Assembly: GCA_905207625.1 (NCBI GenBank)
Contig: CAJLLT010000001.1
Span: forward strand, 62,001 to 126,000
DNA length: 64,000 nt
Direction of reading: 5' to 3'
Origin: an uncultured Eubacteriales bacterium
Lineage (GTDB): Bacteria; Bacillota; Clostridia; Oscillospirales; UBA644
Part shown: in pieces, positions 8,236 to 17,757 of the stretch
Position numbering within the stretch: position 1 is the stretch's first letter
Layout: the number at the start of each line of letters is the position of its first letter
The notes under the pieces: generated by a model
Told to the model about the DNA's origin: nothing
Databases searched by the model: none
The model's input: the letters and a program-made list of their open reading frames with translations, nothing else
Translations under genes and position numbers: made by a program

Positions 8236-9276
8236 TCAGTGTGTGACGGTTACCTTCTGCAGTCCTCTGGGTGCATCAGGGTTTCTTCCCTTGACCTCCG
8301 CAAGATTTGCGGCAAAAAGCTGTGCGAATATGGCAAAGTAGAAGGAGGCGATCATATCTTCCTTGTATGCGCAGGGAATCTTGAAACCTTCTATTCCCTG
8401 AGCAAGCAGTTCATCATCATCGGATACCATGAATATATCCGCGCCCGCTCCCTGGAGCTTTCTTATCATTTCCATGGTGTCGTTTTTAACCGGACCGTCG
8501 GACATATAGACGAATACCGGGGTTCCCTCGCTGATCATGGCGAAAGGACCATGGTGGAAGTCCGAGATGGGATAAGCCTTTGCCCGGACGTAATTTGTCT
8601 CCTGGATTTTCAGTGTGGCTTCAAGGGCAATAGGATAATTTATACCTCTGGAAAGAACAAATGCCTCATCCATGAAACGGTATCTGCGGGCGATCTCCGC
8701 AATGGTCTCATCCTGAAGAATTATATTGCACATCTGCTCGGGAACCTTTGCGAGCATATCGAGAATATCCTTTCTTCCCGCCCATTTGGCGGCAAGATGA
8801 GCCATAAGGTAAAGTTCTGTACCGAAGGTTTTGGTTGCGGCGACACTCTTTTCCACTCCGGCGTCGCAGTACAGATGGTAGTCCGCCGCACCGGCAAGCA
8901 GAGAGCCCTCGGTGTTTGTCACGGTCACGGTAAGAGCGCCGCTCTTCTTTGCCATGGAGATATACTCCGCAACGTCTGCCGCAGCTCCGGACTGGGAAAT
9001 GCCGATAACAAGCATATCAGACATATCTATATCTGCGCCATACAGAGTCACAACGGAGCAGGCCGCAAGCCCTACGGGGATCCCCACGAGCTTTTCTATT
9101 ATATATTTGCCGTAAATACCCGCATGATCGGATGTGCCGCGGGCGGCGACTATAACGTTGCGTATTTTGCGGGAAGTGAGATCCGCAACAAGTCTGTCAA
9201 AGGTTTCGGCATTGGTTTTGATGCATTTTTCCATGACCTTCGGTTCTTCGAAGATCTCCTGTTTCATAAGTGTCAT
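8236..9276 (-). CDS. SIS-domain sugar isomerase, GlmS C-terminal-half-like
   Basis: This 346-residue protein consists of two SIS domains and no glutamine amidotransferase domain, so it resembles FrlB/AgaS-type deglycases or deaminases more than GlmS itself. Phosphosugar-binding motifs include VAARGTSDHAGIYGKY, VIGISQSGAAADVAEYI and SRGINYPIALEATLKIQE, followed by ISDFHHGPFAMI. It lies 27 bases after the LamG gene and 17 before the ROK gene, which suggests amino-sugar or wall-sugar metabolism linked to the PBP upstream. Exact substrate not assignable. Confidence 0.82.
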   Translation of the reverse strand: MTLMKQEIFEEPKVMEKCIKTNAETFDRLVADLTSRKIRNVIVAARGTSDHAGIYGKYIIEKLVGIPVGLAACSVVTLYGADIDMSDMLVIGISQSGAAADVAEYISMAKKSGALTVTVTNTEGSLLAGAADYHLYCDAGVEKSVAATKTFGTELYLMAHLAAKWAGRKDILDMLAKVPEQMCNIILQDETIAEIARRYRFMDEAFVLSRGINYPIALEATLKIQETNYVRAKAYPISDFHHGPFAMISEGTPVFVYMSDGPVKNDTMEMIRKLQGAGADIFMVSDDDELLAQGIEGFKIPCAYKEDMIASFYFAIFAQLFAANLAEVKGRNPDAPRGLQKVTVTH

Positions 9277-9303
9277 TATTACTATCTCTCCTTGAAAGAT
9301 TAT

Positions 9304-11757
9304 TTACTTTTTGAGTATCGTTGCCACAATAACCCCGATGATTATAAGCACCAGTATCACCGTGATTATTATAACGCCTCTTATAAGTCCGTCCCAGATA
9401 TCCGAACTCGTGTTTCCGGGATCGGTCGCAGGTTCAGTCGCGGCAGTGGGGTCAATGCCCTTCTCCTGTATCTGCTGTATCTGTTCTGAGGTCAGAGCGC
9501 TGTCGGATATGTATATCTCGTCGATAACACCCTTGAAAAGGGCTTCACCTTTGACACCGGATCTTCCCACATAGCAGAAATTCGGCTTTATATCGGAAAT
9601 GGAAGAGAAAACATAAGTTTTACCGACTTCCGCCCCGTTAACATACAACCGGACTATTCCGTTGGAAAAAACCACGGTAGCCCTTACCCATGACCCTACG
9701 GCATTGACACCGGTGGTAATGGTATTTTCCGTCACTCCGTCATATATCCGCAGACAAAGCCCGGAAAGTCCGTCTCCCATCTCAAGTCTTACATAAGCCG
9801 TGGGAGCGGCTATGGACGAAGCCTTTGCGGAAAAGTCAAAGAGTTTCTGTGTAGTGCCGTTTGCAGGTCCGTTCCATTTATATGCCACTGAAATACTCAT
9901 TTCGGAGGCATTGTCAAGGATTCCTTTGGGATAACGGATGTAAGAGGATATACCGTCCAGGGTAAGCCCGTAATTTATGATACCCTGTGAAAGGCTGGGA
10001 TTGCGGACGGTGGCGGAAACGGCATTGTTTACATCCTTTCCGATGAAAGAAGAAACGTCAAATGTGGTTCCCACAAAACCGTTGATTATGGCGGAGGAAG
10101 CGAACTTATCCTCAAGAAGGTCGCTTTCATCGGGCACTACATCATGATCCCCGGGATCGTCCTTTCCGTGATCCGGAATGACTTCACTGACATATGTATC
10201 AATTCCGTAGGAGCGGAGCTTTGGTATCTCGGTATCCGCCAGAGCGGTGGAATCTATGTAGATCTCATCGATTATAAAACGGCTTCCGTCATAGGTGCTG
10301 ACCCCGGTAAGAATCTTCAGATCCGTCAGGGCAAGTACAGACAGCGGATATCCTGTCTCCACCGTTGTCGAGACCTTGCCGTCAATGTATACAGTGACCT
10401 TTCCGGTCTTATCGTACGTCAGAGCCACATAACACCAGCGGTTGTTCACCCTTGAAAGAGATGACGAGATCTTTGAGACCTCCTGAGGTACGGGACGGGC
10501 AAAGGGATCGTACTCGTAAGTTTCCTCTCCTGTATACGCGTCCACATATTTGTACGAAGTTCCCACAGCAATGTACGCTTCGGAAGAAAACGGCGCAAAC
10601 ACAAGATATCCGGCGCCGCTGAAATCGAGGACCTTTATTTCAGTGTCATTATAGTATTCCGATTCTTTATCCACATCACGGTACACCCACATACCTATGG
10701 TGAATTCGGAAGCAGAGTGAAGCATGTCCCGGTTAAGCTTCATGTATTCGGACGGGACGACATCTACTCTCCGGGTCAGACCGTAACCGGTACTTCCGCC
10801 GAACTTTGACGTATCGATCCTGTTGACCGCATAAACGTTCACCGTAGCGGGAGCCAGGCGGTTTGAGTCCCTGGTTATATCAATAGACTTATCAAAACAA
10901 TATGCCACCCAGTTGAATTTCAGTCCGTCATCTCCCGGAGTGGGAATATACGGCTCGGTAGGTCTCGTGGGATCAGAAGGATCATACGGGTTTGTTGGCT
11001 GAGTCGGATCAGCCGTCCCGGAATGTTCGGTAACAGGAACCCCACGATAGACCAGAAAATCCTTTATGGACATGGAATACAGCTTTGATATGTCAGTGTC
11101 ACTCCGGGCTGAGTTGGATATATACAGATCGTCAACACTGAAATTCGGCATATGAGCGAAAAGAGGAGAAAGATTGTCAAGTGCGGCGGAAGTGTTCACC
11201 GCATCCGTGACCTTTCCGTCTTTGTACAGGCTGAGACGGCTCATAGGGGTTGCATACCGGAAAACAAAGGATATCATGACCCAGCGCGCATTTTTTCCTA
11301 CGGCATCAGCCATATCCGCATACAGAACTTCCGTGACCGATCCGTCAAAAAACGTGAGACAGACTTTTTTCTTGGCACTCAGATACTCAAGGGTAAGATA
11401 CGGTGACGAAACCGTTCCGGAACCCGCATTGAAAAGCTTGCCGTCCACGTCCTCGGAAATCAGGAAACGGGCAGAAAATGTCACTTCAATATTACTGCGG
11501 AACATCCTGGAAAAGAGCCCTATTGACGAGGAAACGGCAGTCCCCGTATATCCCCTTACGGGATTCATCGGGTCATATGACTGTTCCACAAGGGAATACT
11601 TTCCCGCAAGATCCCACGTCAGGTCGGAAACGGAGTTGAAGTCATATCCGCACTCATAATCCGCCGCGGCGTGTCCGGCGAAGGGAAGAAAAACGACAAG
11701 CAACACCGCAACCGCGATTACGGAGGCTGCTATACGATGAATGTGTTTTATTCTCAT
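9304..11757 (-). CDS. LamG/concanavalin-like surface protein with C-terminal membrane anchor
   Basis: The 817-residue protein has an N-terminal signal (IAASVIAVAVLLVVFLPFAGHA), then three LamG-like jelly-roll segments around residues 40-235, 275-510 and 560-765. Typical strings are MWVYRDVD, VNNRWCYVALTYDKTGKVTVYIDG and ATVVFSNGIVRLYVNG, with the repeated IDEIYISD element. A Pro/Thr linker sits near 250-275, and a single membrane helix near 790-815 ends in LKK. It is presumably displayed outside the cell and may bind glycans or wall polymers. Its ATG overlaps the PBP gene by 4 bases, an unusually tight coupling to a peptidoglycan synthase. Confidence 0.8.
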   Translation of the reverse strand: MRIKHIHRIAASVIAVAVLLVVFLPFAGHAAADYECGYDFNSVSDLTWDLAGKYSLVEQSYDPMNPVRGYTGTAVSSSIGLFSRMFRSNIEVTFSARFLISEDVDGKLFNAGSGTVSSPYLTLEYLSAKKKVCLTFFDGSVTEVLYADMADAVGKNARWVMISFVFRYATPMSRLSLYKDGKVTDAVNTSAALDNLSPLFAHMPNFSVDDLYISNSARSDTDISKLYSMSIKDFLVYRGVPVTEHSGTADPTQPTNPYDPSDPTRPTEPYIPTPGDDGLKFNWVAYCFDKSIDITRDSNRLAPATVNVYAVNRIDTSKFGGSTGYGLTRRVDVVPSEYMKLNRDMLHSASEFTIGMWVYRDVDKESEYYNDTEIKVLDFSGAGYLVFAPFSSEAYIAVGTSYKYVDAYTGEETYEYDPFARPVPQEVSKISSSLSRVNNRWCYVALTYDKTGKVTVYIDGKVSTTVETGYPLSVLALTDLKILTGVSTYDGSRFIIDEIYIDSTALADTEIPKLRSYGIDTYVSEVIPDHGKDDPGDHDVVPDESDLLEDKFASSAIINGFVGTTFDVSSFIGKDVNNAVSATVRNPSLSQGIINYGLTLDGISSYIRYPKGILDNASEMSISVAYKWNGPANGTTQKLFDFSAKASSIAAPTAYVRLEMGDGLSGLCLRIYDGVTENTITTGVNAVGSWVRATVVFSNGIVRLYVNGAEVGKTYVFSSISDIKPNFCYVGRSGVKGEALFKGVIDEIYISDSALTSEQIQQIQEKGIDPTAATEPATDPGNTSSDIWDGLIRGVIIITVILVLIIIGVIVATILKK

Positions 11758-14666
11758 TCGATGACCTCCTCCGTCATTTCCTCAAGCATCTGCGGGTACA
11801 TCATCTCCATTGTGATACCTTCGGTAAGCTCTCCGGTCTCCTCATATATCTGACGCGCGATGGAAATGCGTTTATCAAGATCCTGCTGCTGGAGCAGTTC
11901 CGAGGGCGAAAGCAGTCCCGCCGGTTTCGCCTGACCTTCTGTTATATCCACCTGCTGGTCATAGGAAAGGAACTTGAAAGTATAAGGATGGGGCATTTCC
12001 CCTGCGGCATGGGTAGAGCAGAGGCAGTTGGTGTAACGCGCCTTCTTTCTGTTTGAAAGCGTCGGATATTCGCCTTCGGGTAACATATAGGTATAGACCG
12101 GCAGAAGGGAATCGTTGTACAGCACCTGTGTCGGAGACAGAGGCGGACAGATATACTCGGAATCCTTCACATAAACATACGCATTGGGGAAACTGCGGGA
12201 GCAGTCCCTGAAAGTCGCAAGATATGCGGAGGGGCAATTCTCATGTGCTATCTGCCCGGATTCGGAGCAGACATATATCTGATGGTGAACGGAGCAGGTC
12301 TCCGTGGGCTGTGTTCCCTGTTTGAAAATACCCGTCTTTACACAGGAACCCAGAGGATCCGTGGAGCAGTAAGGACCGGGAGCCATTCCGCTGACACTGC
12401 AATAAGTCGCGGTAACAAGCCCGTCGGGAACTTCAAACTCCGCCTCGGTTATATTGCGGAGTTCATGTGCTTTGAGCATAACGTCATGCCACATACGGAT
12501 GTGCTCGGTATTGTCATTGGCTCCGTTATTGTCATACCCCCACCAGATACCGCCGAGATAATACGGCGTATACCCGATAAACCACCTGTCGTTGAAACTT
12601 GAGGTCGTTCCCGATTTTCCGGCGGTGGCAATGGGTTTGAGGTTTGCCACCTTGCTCGAACCGACGGTTGTGGCACGTTTCAGGATATCGGTCATGATAT
12701 ACGAAGTCTGGGGAGAAAACACGATGCTTCTGTCCACATCGTTTTCGAGGACGGTCTTGCCGTCATAAGTTTCCACACGGGTAACGCAACGGGCGGCGGA
12801 GTATATTCCGCCGTTAGCATAAACGGTGTAGGCAGCGGTAAGCTCCTGAAGGGTAAGTCCTTTTGAAAGGGATCCCACTGACAGGGGCGCAAGATACTTA
12901 TCCGACTCAAGCAGATTGTCAAGCCGGAGCATATTCTTGGCGAATTCAAAACTCTTGTCTATTCCTACCATCTGAAGCACTTTCATGGCAGGTGTATTGT
13001 AGGAGTTCGAAAGAGCGACTTTTATATCTATAAGTCCGTTATAGGTGCTGTCATAGTTTGACGGATAAGGCTTATAAGAAGTATACGTCTTTCCGGAAGT
13101 CTTATCCCTTACCACATTCTCCGACACGTACAGGGGCGTGTCGTCAATAGCGGAGGCCGCGGTTATCATATTCTCCTCTATCGCAAGTCCGTAGACCGTA
13201 AGAGGTTTGATGGAAGAACCCACCTGGCGCAGAGTCTGTGTAGCCCTGTTCAGGGAAAGACTTCCGTCCTTCTTACCCCTTCCGCCGATAATTCCCAGAA
13301 CATTACCCGTGGTGGGATCGAGTATCTCCATGGCGACCTGAGGCTGTTCTTCTCCCTCAAGTTCGGGATAGTTGTCCTCGTTTTCGAAATACTCCTCCAT
13401 CATGGACTGGATATCCGGGTCAACGGTGGTATAAATGCGGAGACCTGAATTGTATATATAATCCACGGCTTCGCTCCGGCTGAACCCTTTCTGATCCCTG
13501 AGCTCAGACACAAGCCACTCAAAGACCGTATCGGTAAAATATGAGTAGACTTTTGTGTTTTTCGTGCCGGAAGATTTGTCCGCAAGCACAAGCTCGGTGT
13601 TTTTTGCCTGCTCATACTCCTCCAGGGATATTTTTCCCTGGTCATACATGAACCGTAGAACAACGTCACGTCTGTTCTTGTTGTTTTCAGGTTTCAGGTA
13701 CGGATCGTACTTGCTCGGCGCATTTGTAACCGAGATAAGCGCAGCACATTCCGTGAGGTTGAGTTCCGACACATCTTTGCCGAAAAAGTATTTTGCCGCC
13801 GTACCCACGCCCTTATCCTCGCCGTGAAAAGGAATGACATTCAGATAATACTCGAGTATCTGATCCTTTTCATATTTGCGCTCAATGTACAGCGCGCGGA
13901 GTATCTCCCGGAATTTACGTTCTATTCCGTCCCATCCGCTGGTGGCATTGTCTTTTGTTATATTTTTAATCAGCTGCTGGGTAAGGGTCGAACCGCCACC
14001 GCCGGAACCTATTCCCGAAACACCGAATTTGTTCAGCACATACCCAATCGTGGCGGAAGCCGTACGGATCGGGTCTATACCCTTATGCTGATAAAATCTC
14101 TTATCCTCTATTGCCACGGTCGCGTCAAGCAGATACTGGGGCATATCCGTAACGGAAGTCCAGATACGGTTTGAGTCCTTGAATATCTCATCGTAAACAA
14201 CCACCGTACCATCGGACTTTGTTGCCAGCAACTGAGTGGTATAGGAAAGTTCAAGATTAGCCAGGGTCGCGTCAAGCTCGGGATCAGTAAAAGAATAGAC
14301 CATGGTAAAGCCTACCCCTGCGGCAACGGTGACAACAATCCCTCCGGCAAGGATCCAGAAAAGTATAAAAGAACCTATACCGCCGAGAAGCCTGACAAAA
14401 AACGGCCTCTTTTTGCGGTATCTGTCAGGGTATTTTTCCCAGAGAGGACGCATATCCTCCTCGCTCTGAGCCTTTGTCGCCTTATACTTACGGTCTGCAG
14501 CGTCAAGAACAGCGTCATGACGCGCCTGTTTCTCGGCGCGCTTGGCGGCTATTCTTCTTTTTCTGACCCTGGAGGGAAACAGTTTGTCCAGGAAATCACT
14601 TACCGGCTGAAAAAGCGCTACGGCACCCTTCCCGCCCCGATTTTTTTTATTAACGGTGTTTCTCAA
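11754..14666 (-). CDS. Penicillin-binding protein 1A, bifunctional transglycosylase/transpeptidase
   Basis: About 970 residues, long for a class A PBP. A basic cytoplasmic segment precedes one membrane helix (GSFILFWILAGGIVVTVAAG). The GT51 domain has EDKRFYQHKGIDPIRT and GGSTLTQQLIKN. The transpeptidase domain has the SxxK motif in GSSIKPLTVYG, SYNTPAM, and KSGTTSSFNDRWF. A Cys-containing C-terminal extension follows (CSVSGMAPGPYC). I chose TTG 14666, with AGGAG nine bases upstream. The earlier TTG at 14771 lies essentially at the predicted transcription start. It heads a long minus-strand gene run. Confidence 0.93.
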   Translation of the reverse strand: MRNTVNKKNRGGKGAVALFQPVSDFLDKLFPSRVRKRRIAAKRAEKQARHDAVLDAADRKYKATKAQSEEDMRPLWEKYPDRYRKKRPFFVRLLGGIGSFILFWILAGGIVVTVAAGVGFTMVYSFTDPELDATLANLELSYTTQLLATKSDGTVVVYDEIFKDSNRIWTSVTDMPQYLLDATVAIEDKRFYQHKGIDPIRTASATIGYVLNKFGVSGIGSGGGGSTLTQQLIKNITKDNATSGWDGIERKFREILRALYIERKYEKDQILEYYLNVIPFHGEDKGVGTAAKYFFGKDVSELNLTECAALISVTNAPSKYDPYLKPENNKNRRDVVLRFMYDQGKISLEEYEQAKNTELVLADKSSGTKNTKVYSYFTDTVFEWLVSELRDQKGFSRSEAVDYIYNSGLRIYTTVDPDIQSMMEEYFENEDNYPELEGEEQPQVAMEILDPTTGNVLGIIGGRGKKDGSLSLNRATQTLRQVGSSIKPLTVYGLAIEENMITAASAIDDTPLYVSENVVRDKTSGKTYTSYKPYPSNYDSTYNGLIDIKVALSNSYNTPAMKVLQMVGIDKSFEFAKNMLRLDNLLESDKYLAPLSVGSLSKGLTLQELTAAYTVYANGGIYSAARCVTRVETYDGKTVLENDVDRSIVFSPQTSYIMTDILKRATTVGSSKVANLKPIATAGKSGTTSSFNDRWFIGYTPYYLGGIWWGYDNNGANDNTEHIRMWHDVMLKAHELRNITEAEFEVPDGLVTATYCSVSGMAPGPYCSTDPLGSCVKTGIFKQGTQPTETCSVHHQIYVCSESGQIAHENCPSAYLATFRDCSRSFPNAYVYVKDSEYICPPLSPTQVLYNDSLLPVYTYMLPEGEYPTLSNRKKARYTNCLCSTHAAGEMPHPYTFKFLSYDQQVDITEGQAKPAGLLSPSELLQQQDLDKRISIARQIYEETGELTEGITMEMMYPQMLEEMTEEVIE

Positions 14667-14776
14667 TCCGATCTTCTCCTGCGCAGAACACGGCGCAAAA
14701 CATACAAACTCAAAGGCGATACCGGCCTTTTCCCGAGAAAAGAACCGACACCGTCGACTGTAATATTTCAACCTAT

Positions 14777-14805
14777 ATTATACACTATTATTTCCGTTTT
14801 TTCAA
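14777..14805 (-). promoter_or_regulatory. Sigma-A promoter of the PBP1A gene run
   Basis: Minus-strand TTGAAA (14800-14805) and TATAAT (14777-14782) are 17 bases apart. The predicted start near 14770 leaves a leader of about 100 bases before TTG 14666 and argues against the upstream TTG. The rest of the 14806-15027 gap is AT-rich, and I see no convincing plus-strand promoter in it. Confidence 0.75.
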
Positions 14806-15027
14806 GTCTTTTTTGAAAATACCATAAATTTTAAAAAAATTTTCCCCGGTTTTACGGGAAAAATCAGAAACATAAGATACCCAGCCCGGCTTTACCCGGA
14901 GAAAAAGAAAAAATTGCTACAATTGTGACTCATAAACCGGGATTATTTTATTAAATTTTGAGGTAAACTGTAATTAAAGCAAAACAGGTGTGGAATCCGC
15001 CGGAAAAACGAAGAAAGGAATCCGTAT

Positions 15028-16284
15028 ATGAACGGCTACGATCAGAATAACAGCAATCAGGTAATCTATGTCCGCCAGAAAAGCAACCGCCCGGCAATTA
15101 TCGTCAGTGTGGTATGTCTGGTGCTTTGCGCCGCACTTCTTGTATCTGCCATTGCGGTGGGAACGTATTGTGTACAACAGGTGAACACGGGCAAAACGGA
15201 ACTGAAATCCGGAGAGGAGTATGAGGCGACCATAGAGTCCCTCAACAGTCAGATAAAAAACCTGACGACCCAGCTTTCCGGAATACAGAGACAGACAGCG
15301 GGGACGACCCCTGTTACGGAAACGGTAGACCTTACCTCCACTGCGGCTCTGGCGCGTCAGAGTGTGGTATGCGTCACGGTCACTATTCCTTCAAAAACTT
15401 ACCAATTCGGTTTTTACACCTATCAGTCCGGAGGCGGGTATTCCACCGGATCGGGGGTTATCCTGACAGAAGACGGATATATAGTCACCAATTATCACGT
15501 CGTTTCGTATTATGATGAGTACGAAAACGTGACCATTGACGTAACCTTTGCCGACGGGACGACGGCTGAGGCCACCCTGGTAGGCGGAGACAAGAGTAAC
15601 GACCTTGCGGTACTGAAGGTCGACGCCTCAACTCTCAATCTTACAACCGCGGTATTCGGAGACAGCGACGCACTGCTTATGGGACAAACCGTCATTGCAG
15701 TGGGAAATCCCCTCGGAATAGAATTCGCCGGAACCGTTACCACAGGTATAGTCAGCGCCCTTGACCGTATGGTCAGTGAAGAAAACACCTCCGAAAAACT
15801 GATCCAGACCGATGCAGCCATAAACCCCGGAAACTCCGGAGGCGGACTTTTTACCGCAGACGGCAAACTGGTGGGGATCACATCCTCAAAAATCGTGGAC
15901 ACGGACGTTGAGGGAATCGGCTTTGCCATCCCGATAAACTATGCCGCGCCCATACTCAACGACCTTATAGAATACGGATACGTCAAAGGACGTCCCGCCA
16001 CGGGAATTTCGGGAGAAACTCTTTCGGCATCCGTTGCCCGCAGGTATGGTCTGCCGGCAGGGATCGTTGTCACATCGGTGGCATCCGGCAGCGGCGCCGA
16101 ACAGGCCGGAATCAAGATAAACGACATAATCACAGAGGTCAACGGCGTTGCGGTAACAAAAATGTCCGATATTCAGTCTGTAGATAATTCCTTTGCGGTG
16201 GGAAGCACTATAGACGTGACATATTACCGTAACGGACAGTATCACAAAGTACAGCTTCTGCTCATGGAAGACAGAGGAAGGTGA
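15028..16284 (+). CDS. HtrA/DegP-type membrane-anchored serine protease with PDZ domain
   Basis: A 418-residue S1C protease. A membrane anchor spans residues about 22-47, followed by a coiled linker. The catalytic triad is visible as His157 (VTNYHVV), Asp192 (SNDLAVLKV) and Ser270 (INPGNSGGG). GNPLGIEFAGTVTTGIVSA is the usual activation-loop region. A single PDZ domain occupies about 320-410 (VTSVASGSGAEQAGIKINDIITEVNG). It should act outside the membrane in envelope protein quality control. AAAGGAA precedes the ATG. It is monocistronic, diverging from the PBP run and closed by the terminator at 16390. Confidence 0.92.
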   Translation: MNGYDQNNSNQVIYVRQKSNRPAIIVSVVCLVLCAALLVSAIAVGTYCVQQVNTGKTELKSGEEYEATIESLNSQIKNLTTQLSGIQRQTAGTTPVTETVDLTSTAALARQSVVCVTVTIPSKTYQFGFYTYQSGGGYSTGSGVILTEDGYIVTNYHVVSYYDEYENVTIDVTFADGTTAEATLVGGDKSNDLAVLKVDASTLNLTTAVFGDSDALLMGQTVIAVGNPLGIEFAGTVTTGIVSALDRMVSEENTSEKLIQTDAAINPGNSGGGLFTADGKLVGITSSKIVDTDVEGIGFAIPINYAAPILNDLIEYGYVKGRPATGISGETLSASVARRYGLPAGIVVTSVASGSGAEQAGIKINDIITEVNGVAVTKMSDIQSVDNSFAVGSTIDVTYYRNGQYHKVQLLLMEDRGR

Positions 16285-16389
16285 TCCGGCTGAAGGTCCG
16301 TTTACCGTCTTTCCGATGAGCACCCTTTATTCGCAGTATTCCGGGAAAATTTCCGTTTCCAGAAAAGTTTTCCGCATATATTGCGGAGA

Positions 16390-16426
16390 CCCCCCGATCG
16401 CCGTAGCAGGCATCGGGGGGTTCTTT
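16390..16426 (+). terminator. Intrinsic terminator after the HtrA gene
   Basis: CCCCCGAT pairs with ATCGGGGG around a short loop, followed on the plus strand by TTCTTTC. It also separates htrA from the convergent degV gene. Confidence 0.75.
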
Positions 16427-16445
16427 CATCTTTCAGAAAACAGAA

Positions 16446-17342
16446 CTACTTGGAAGGAGCTCTTTCGTCTCCGAGGAAAAATACGGCAACGGTTCCGGGA
16501 CCGCTGTGGGACCCGACTATCGTACCGATATCAAAGATTCTGATCTTTCCGGCCAGGTTGGGAAACTTTTCTTCAATGACTGATCTCAGTTCCTCCGCAT
16601 CGGAAAGACAGTTGGAATTGCATATAAAGCACTTACCGTTGTAATCCGTACCTCCCTGGGCGTGTTCGGTCATAACCTTAACCGTTTCGGCAATAGCCCT
16701 CTTCTTTCCCCGGACCTTATCGTAAGCGATTATGCGTCCCTCGTCGTTGAGTCTCATAAGCGGACATATCCCGAGGATGGCGGCAACGGTAGCCGCCGCA
16801 CCGGAAATGCGTCCTCCACGGCGGAAATGCTGAAGATCCGTGCTAAAAAACTGATGATGTACTTTTTTGCGGTTCTCCAGTACCCACTGCTCAATCTGCT
16901 CCATACTCTGCCCACTGTCGCACATATCCGCAGCATAATCCACGATCATACCGTATCCCGAGGATGAACAGGTGGTATCAACCACGATTATTTTCCTGTC
17001 CGGATACTTTTCACGGAGCTGTTCCGCGGCGGCAACGGCATTGTTGACCGAAGGCGTCATGCCCGAACCGAAGGCAAGATGAAGCACATTCCCCTTCTGC
17101 AGCAGTCCGTCAAAGAATTCCACATACTGAAACTCGTTGATCTGTGATGTACTGGGAAGCTTGCCCTCCGAGATGAATCTGTAGAACTGAGGCAGAGCTT
17201 CGGGATCCCGTCCCATATCGTCGACGTAGGCTTTGCCGTCAACGGTGTATGAATAAAAAATAACCGGAATGTCTCTTCCGTTCACGTAATCGTAAGGCAA
17301 GTCGACAGTGGACTCGCAGGAAAGTATAAAGTCTTTTGTCAT
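16446..17342 (-). CDS. DegV family fatty-acid-binding protein
   Basis: The 298-residue protein begins MTKDFILSCESTVDLPYDYV, the standard DegV N-terminus, with TSQINEFQYVEFF, HLAFGSGMTPSVNNA, VVDTTCSSSGYGM and HFRRGGRISGAAATVA. DegV/FakB proteins bind fatty acids and present them to FakA for phosphorylation. No FakA gene is in this window. I chose ATG 17342 (AAAGGA upstream) over an upstream extension. A promoter with a palindromic spacer lies at 17403-17431. Confidence 0.92.
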   Translation of the reverse strand: MTKDFILSCESTVDLPYDYVNGRDIPVIFYSYTVDGKAYVDDMGRDPEALPQFYRFISEGKLPSTSQINEFQYVEFFDGLLQKGNVLHLAFGSGMTPSVNNAVAAAEQLREKYPDRKIIVVDTTCSSSGYGMIVDYAADMCDSGQSMEQIEQWVLENRKKVHHQFFSTDLQHFRRGGRISGAAATVAAILGICPLMRLNDEGRIIAYDKVRGKKRAIAETVKVMTEHAQGGTDYNGKCFICNSNCLSDAEELRSVIEEKFPNLAGKIRIFDIGTIVGSHSGPGTVAVFFLGDERAPSK

Positions 17343-17402
17343 TACAGTTCTGTCCTTTCTTAACTCCGTATCGTCTTTTCCGGAACATTTTCCGTCTCCT
17401 AC

Positions 17403-17431
17403 AGTATACACCGCATGCGGTTATTTGTAAA
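17403..17431 (-). promoter_or_regulatory. degV promoter with a palindrome in the spacer
   Basis: Minus-strand TTTACA (17426-17431) and TATACT (17403-17408) have 17-base spacing. The perfect palindrome ACCGCATGCGGT (17410-17421) fills most of the spacer, a placement typical of a repressor operator. Confidence 0.65.
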
Positions 17432-17473
17432 GAAACTTCTGAATATTGCGTGTATACTGTTATTCTATATATT

Positions 17474-17529
17474 ATCTACCGACCGTTTACCCTTCTCTAC
17501 CGTCAGGCCACCCACCTCTACCGTCAGTA
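17474..17529. repeat. Three spaced half-sites (LytTR-like direct repeats) in a 415-base gap
   Basis: CTCTACCGTCAG occurs at 17495-17506 and 17517-17528, with a diverged copy (ATCTACCGACCG) starting about 21 bases earlier. The 21-22 base period and the ACCGTCAG core resemble LytTR response-regulator direct repeats. They lie upstream of the degV promoter. The rest of 17343-17757 holds only the degV promoter and the terminator at 17657. Confidence 0.45.
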
Positions 17530-17656
17530 GTTTTTCCCGTAGTATCAGGCTTTTCCGAACCATATATTACCATAAGAACCCCAGAGTCATGAAACACACA
17601 ACCGGGGTCTTTACAAGAATTCCGGACAGCCGTTGTACCGGATACATATACGCATA

Positions 17657-17698
17657 ACAAAAAAGACAAAGGACTATGAAGCGTTTCATAGTCCTTTA
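17657..17698 (-). terminator. Intrinsic terminator of the small membrane protein gene
   Basis: AAAGGACTATGAA (17668-17680) pairs with TTCATAGTCCTTT (17685-17697). On the minus strand it is followed by GTCTTTTTTG. Confidence 0.85.
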
Positions 17699-17757
17699 TG
17701 TTTGTTTCGGTAACAGTCAGTTATGCCGTAACATTCCGCCGAGCAGAGCCCCGGAAA

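Noticed and set aside
8239..9489. A 416-codon plus-strand frame
   Set aside because: It is antisense to the SIS isomerase and part of the LamG gene; low-complexity, no motif.
14667..14771. Extended N-terminus of the PBP from TTG 14771
   Set aside because: It begins at the predicted transcription start, lacks a ribosome binding site and encodes no conserved sequence.
17415..17657. Plus-strand frame beginning MRLFVKKLLNIACILLFYIL, resembling a secreted peptide
   Set aside because: No ribosome binding site, antisense to the degV promoter, and the rest of the frame looks random.
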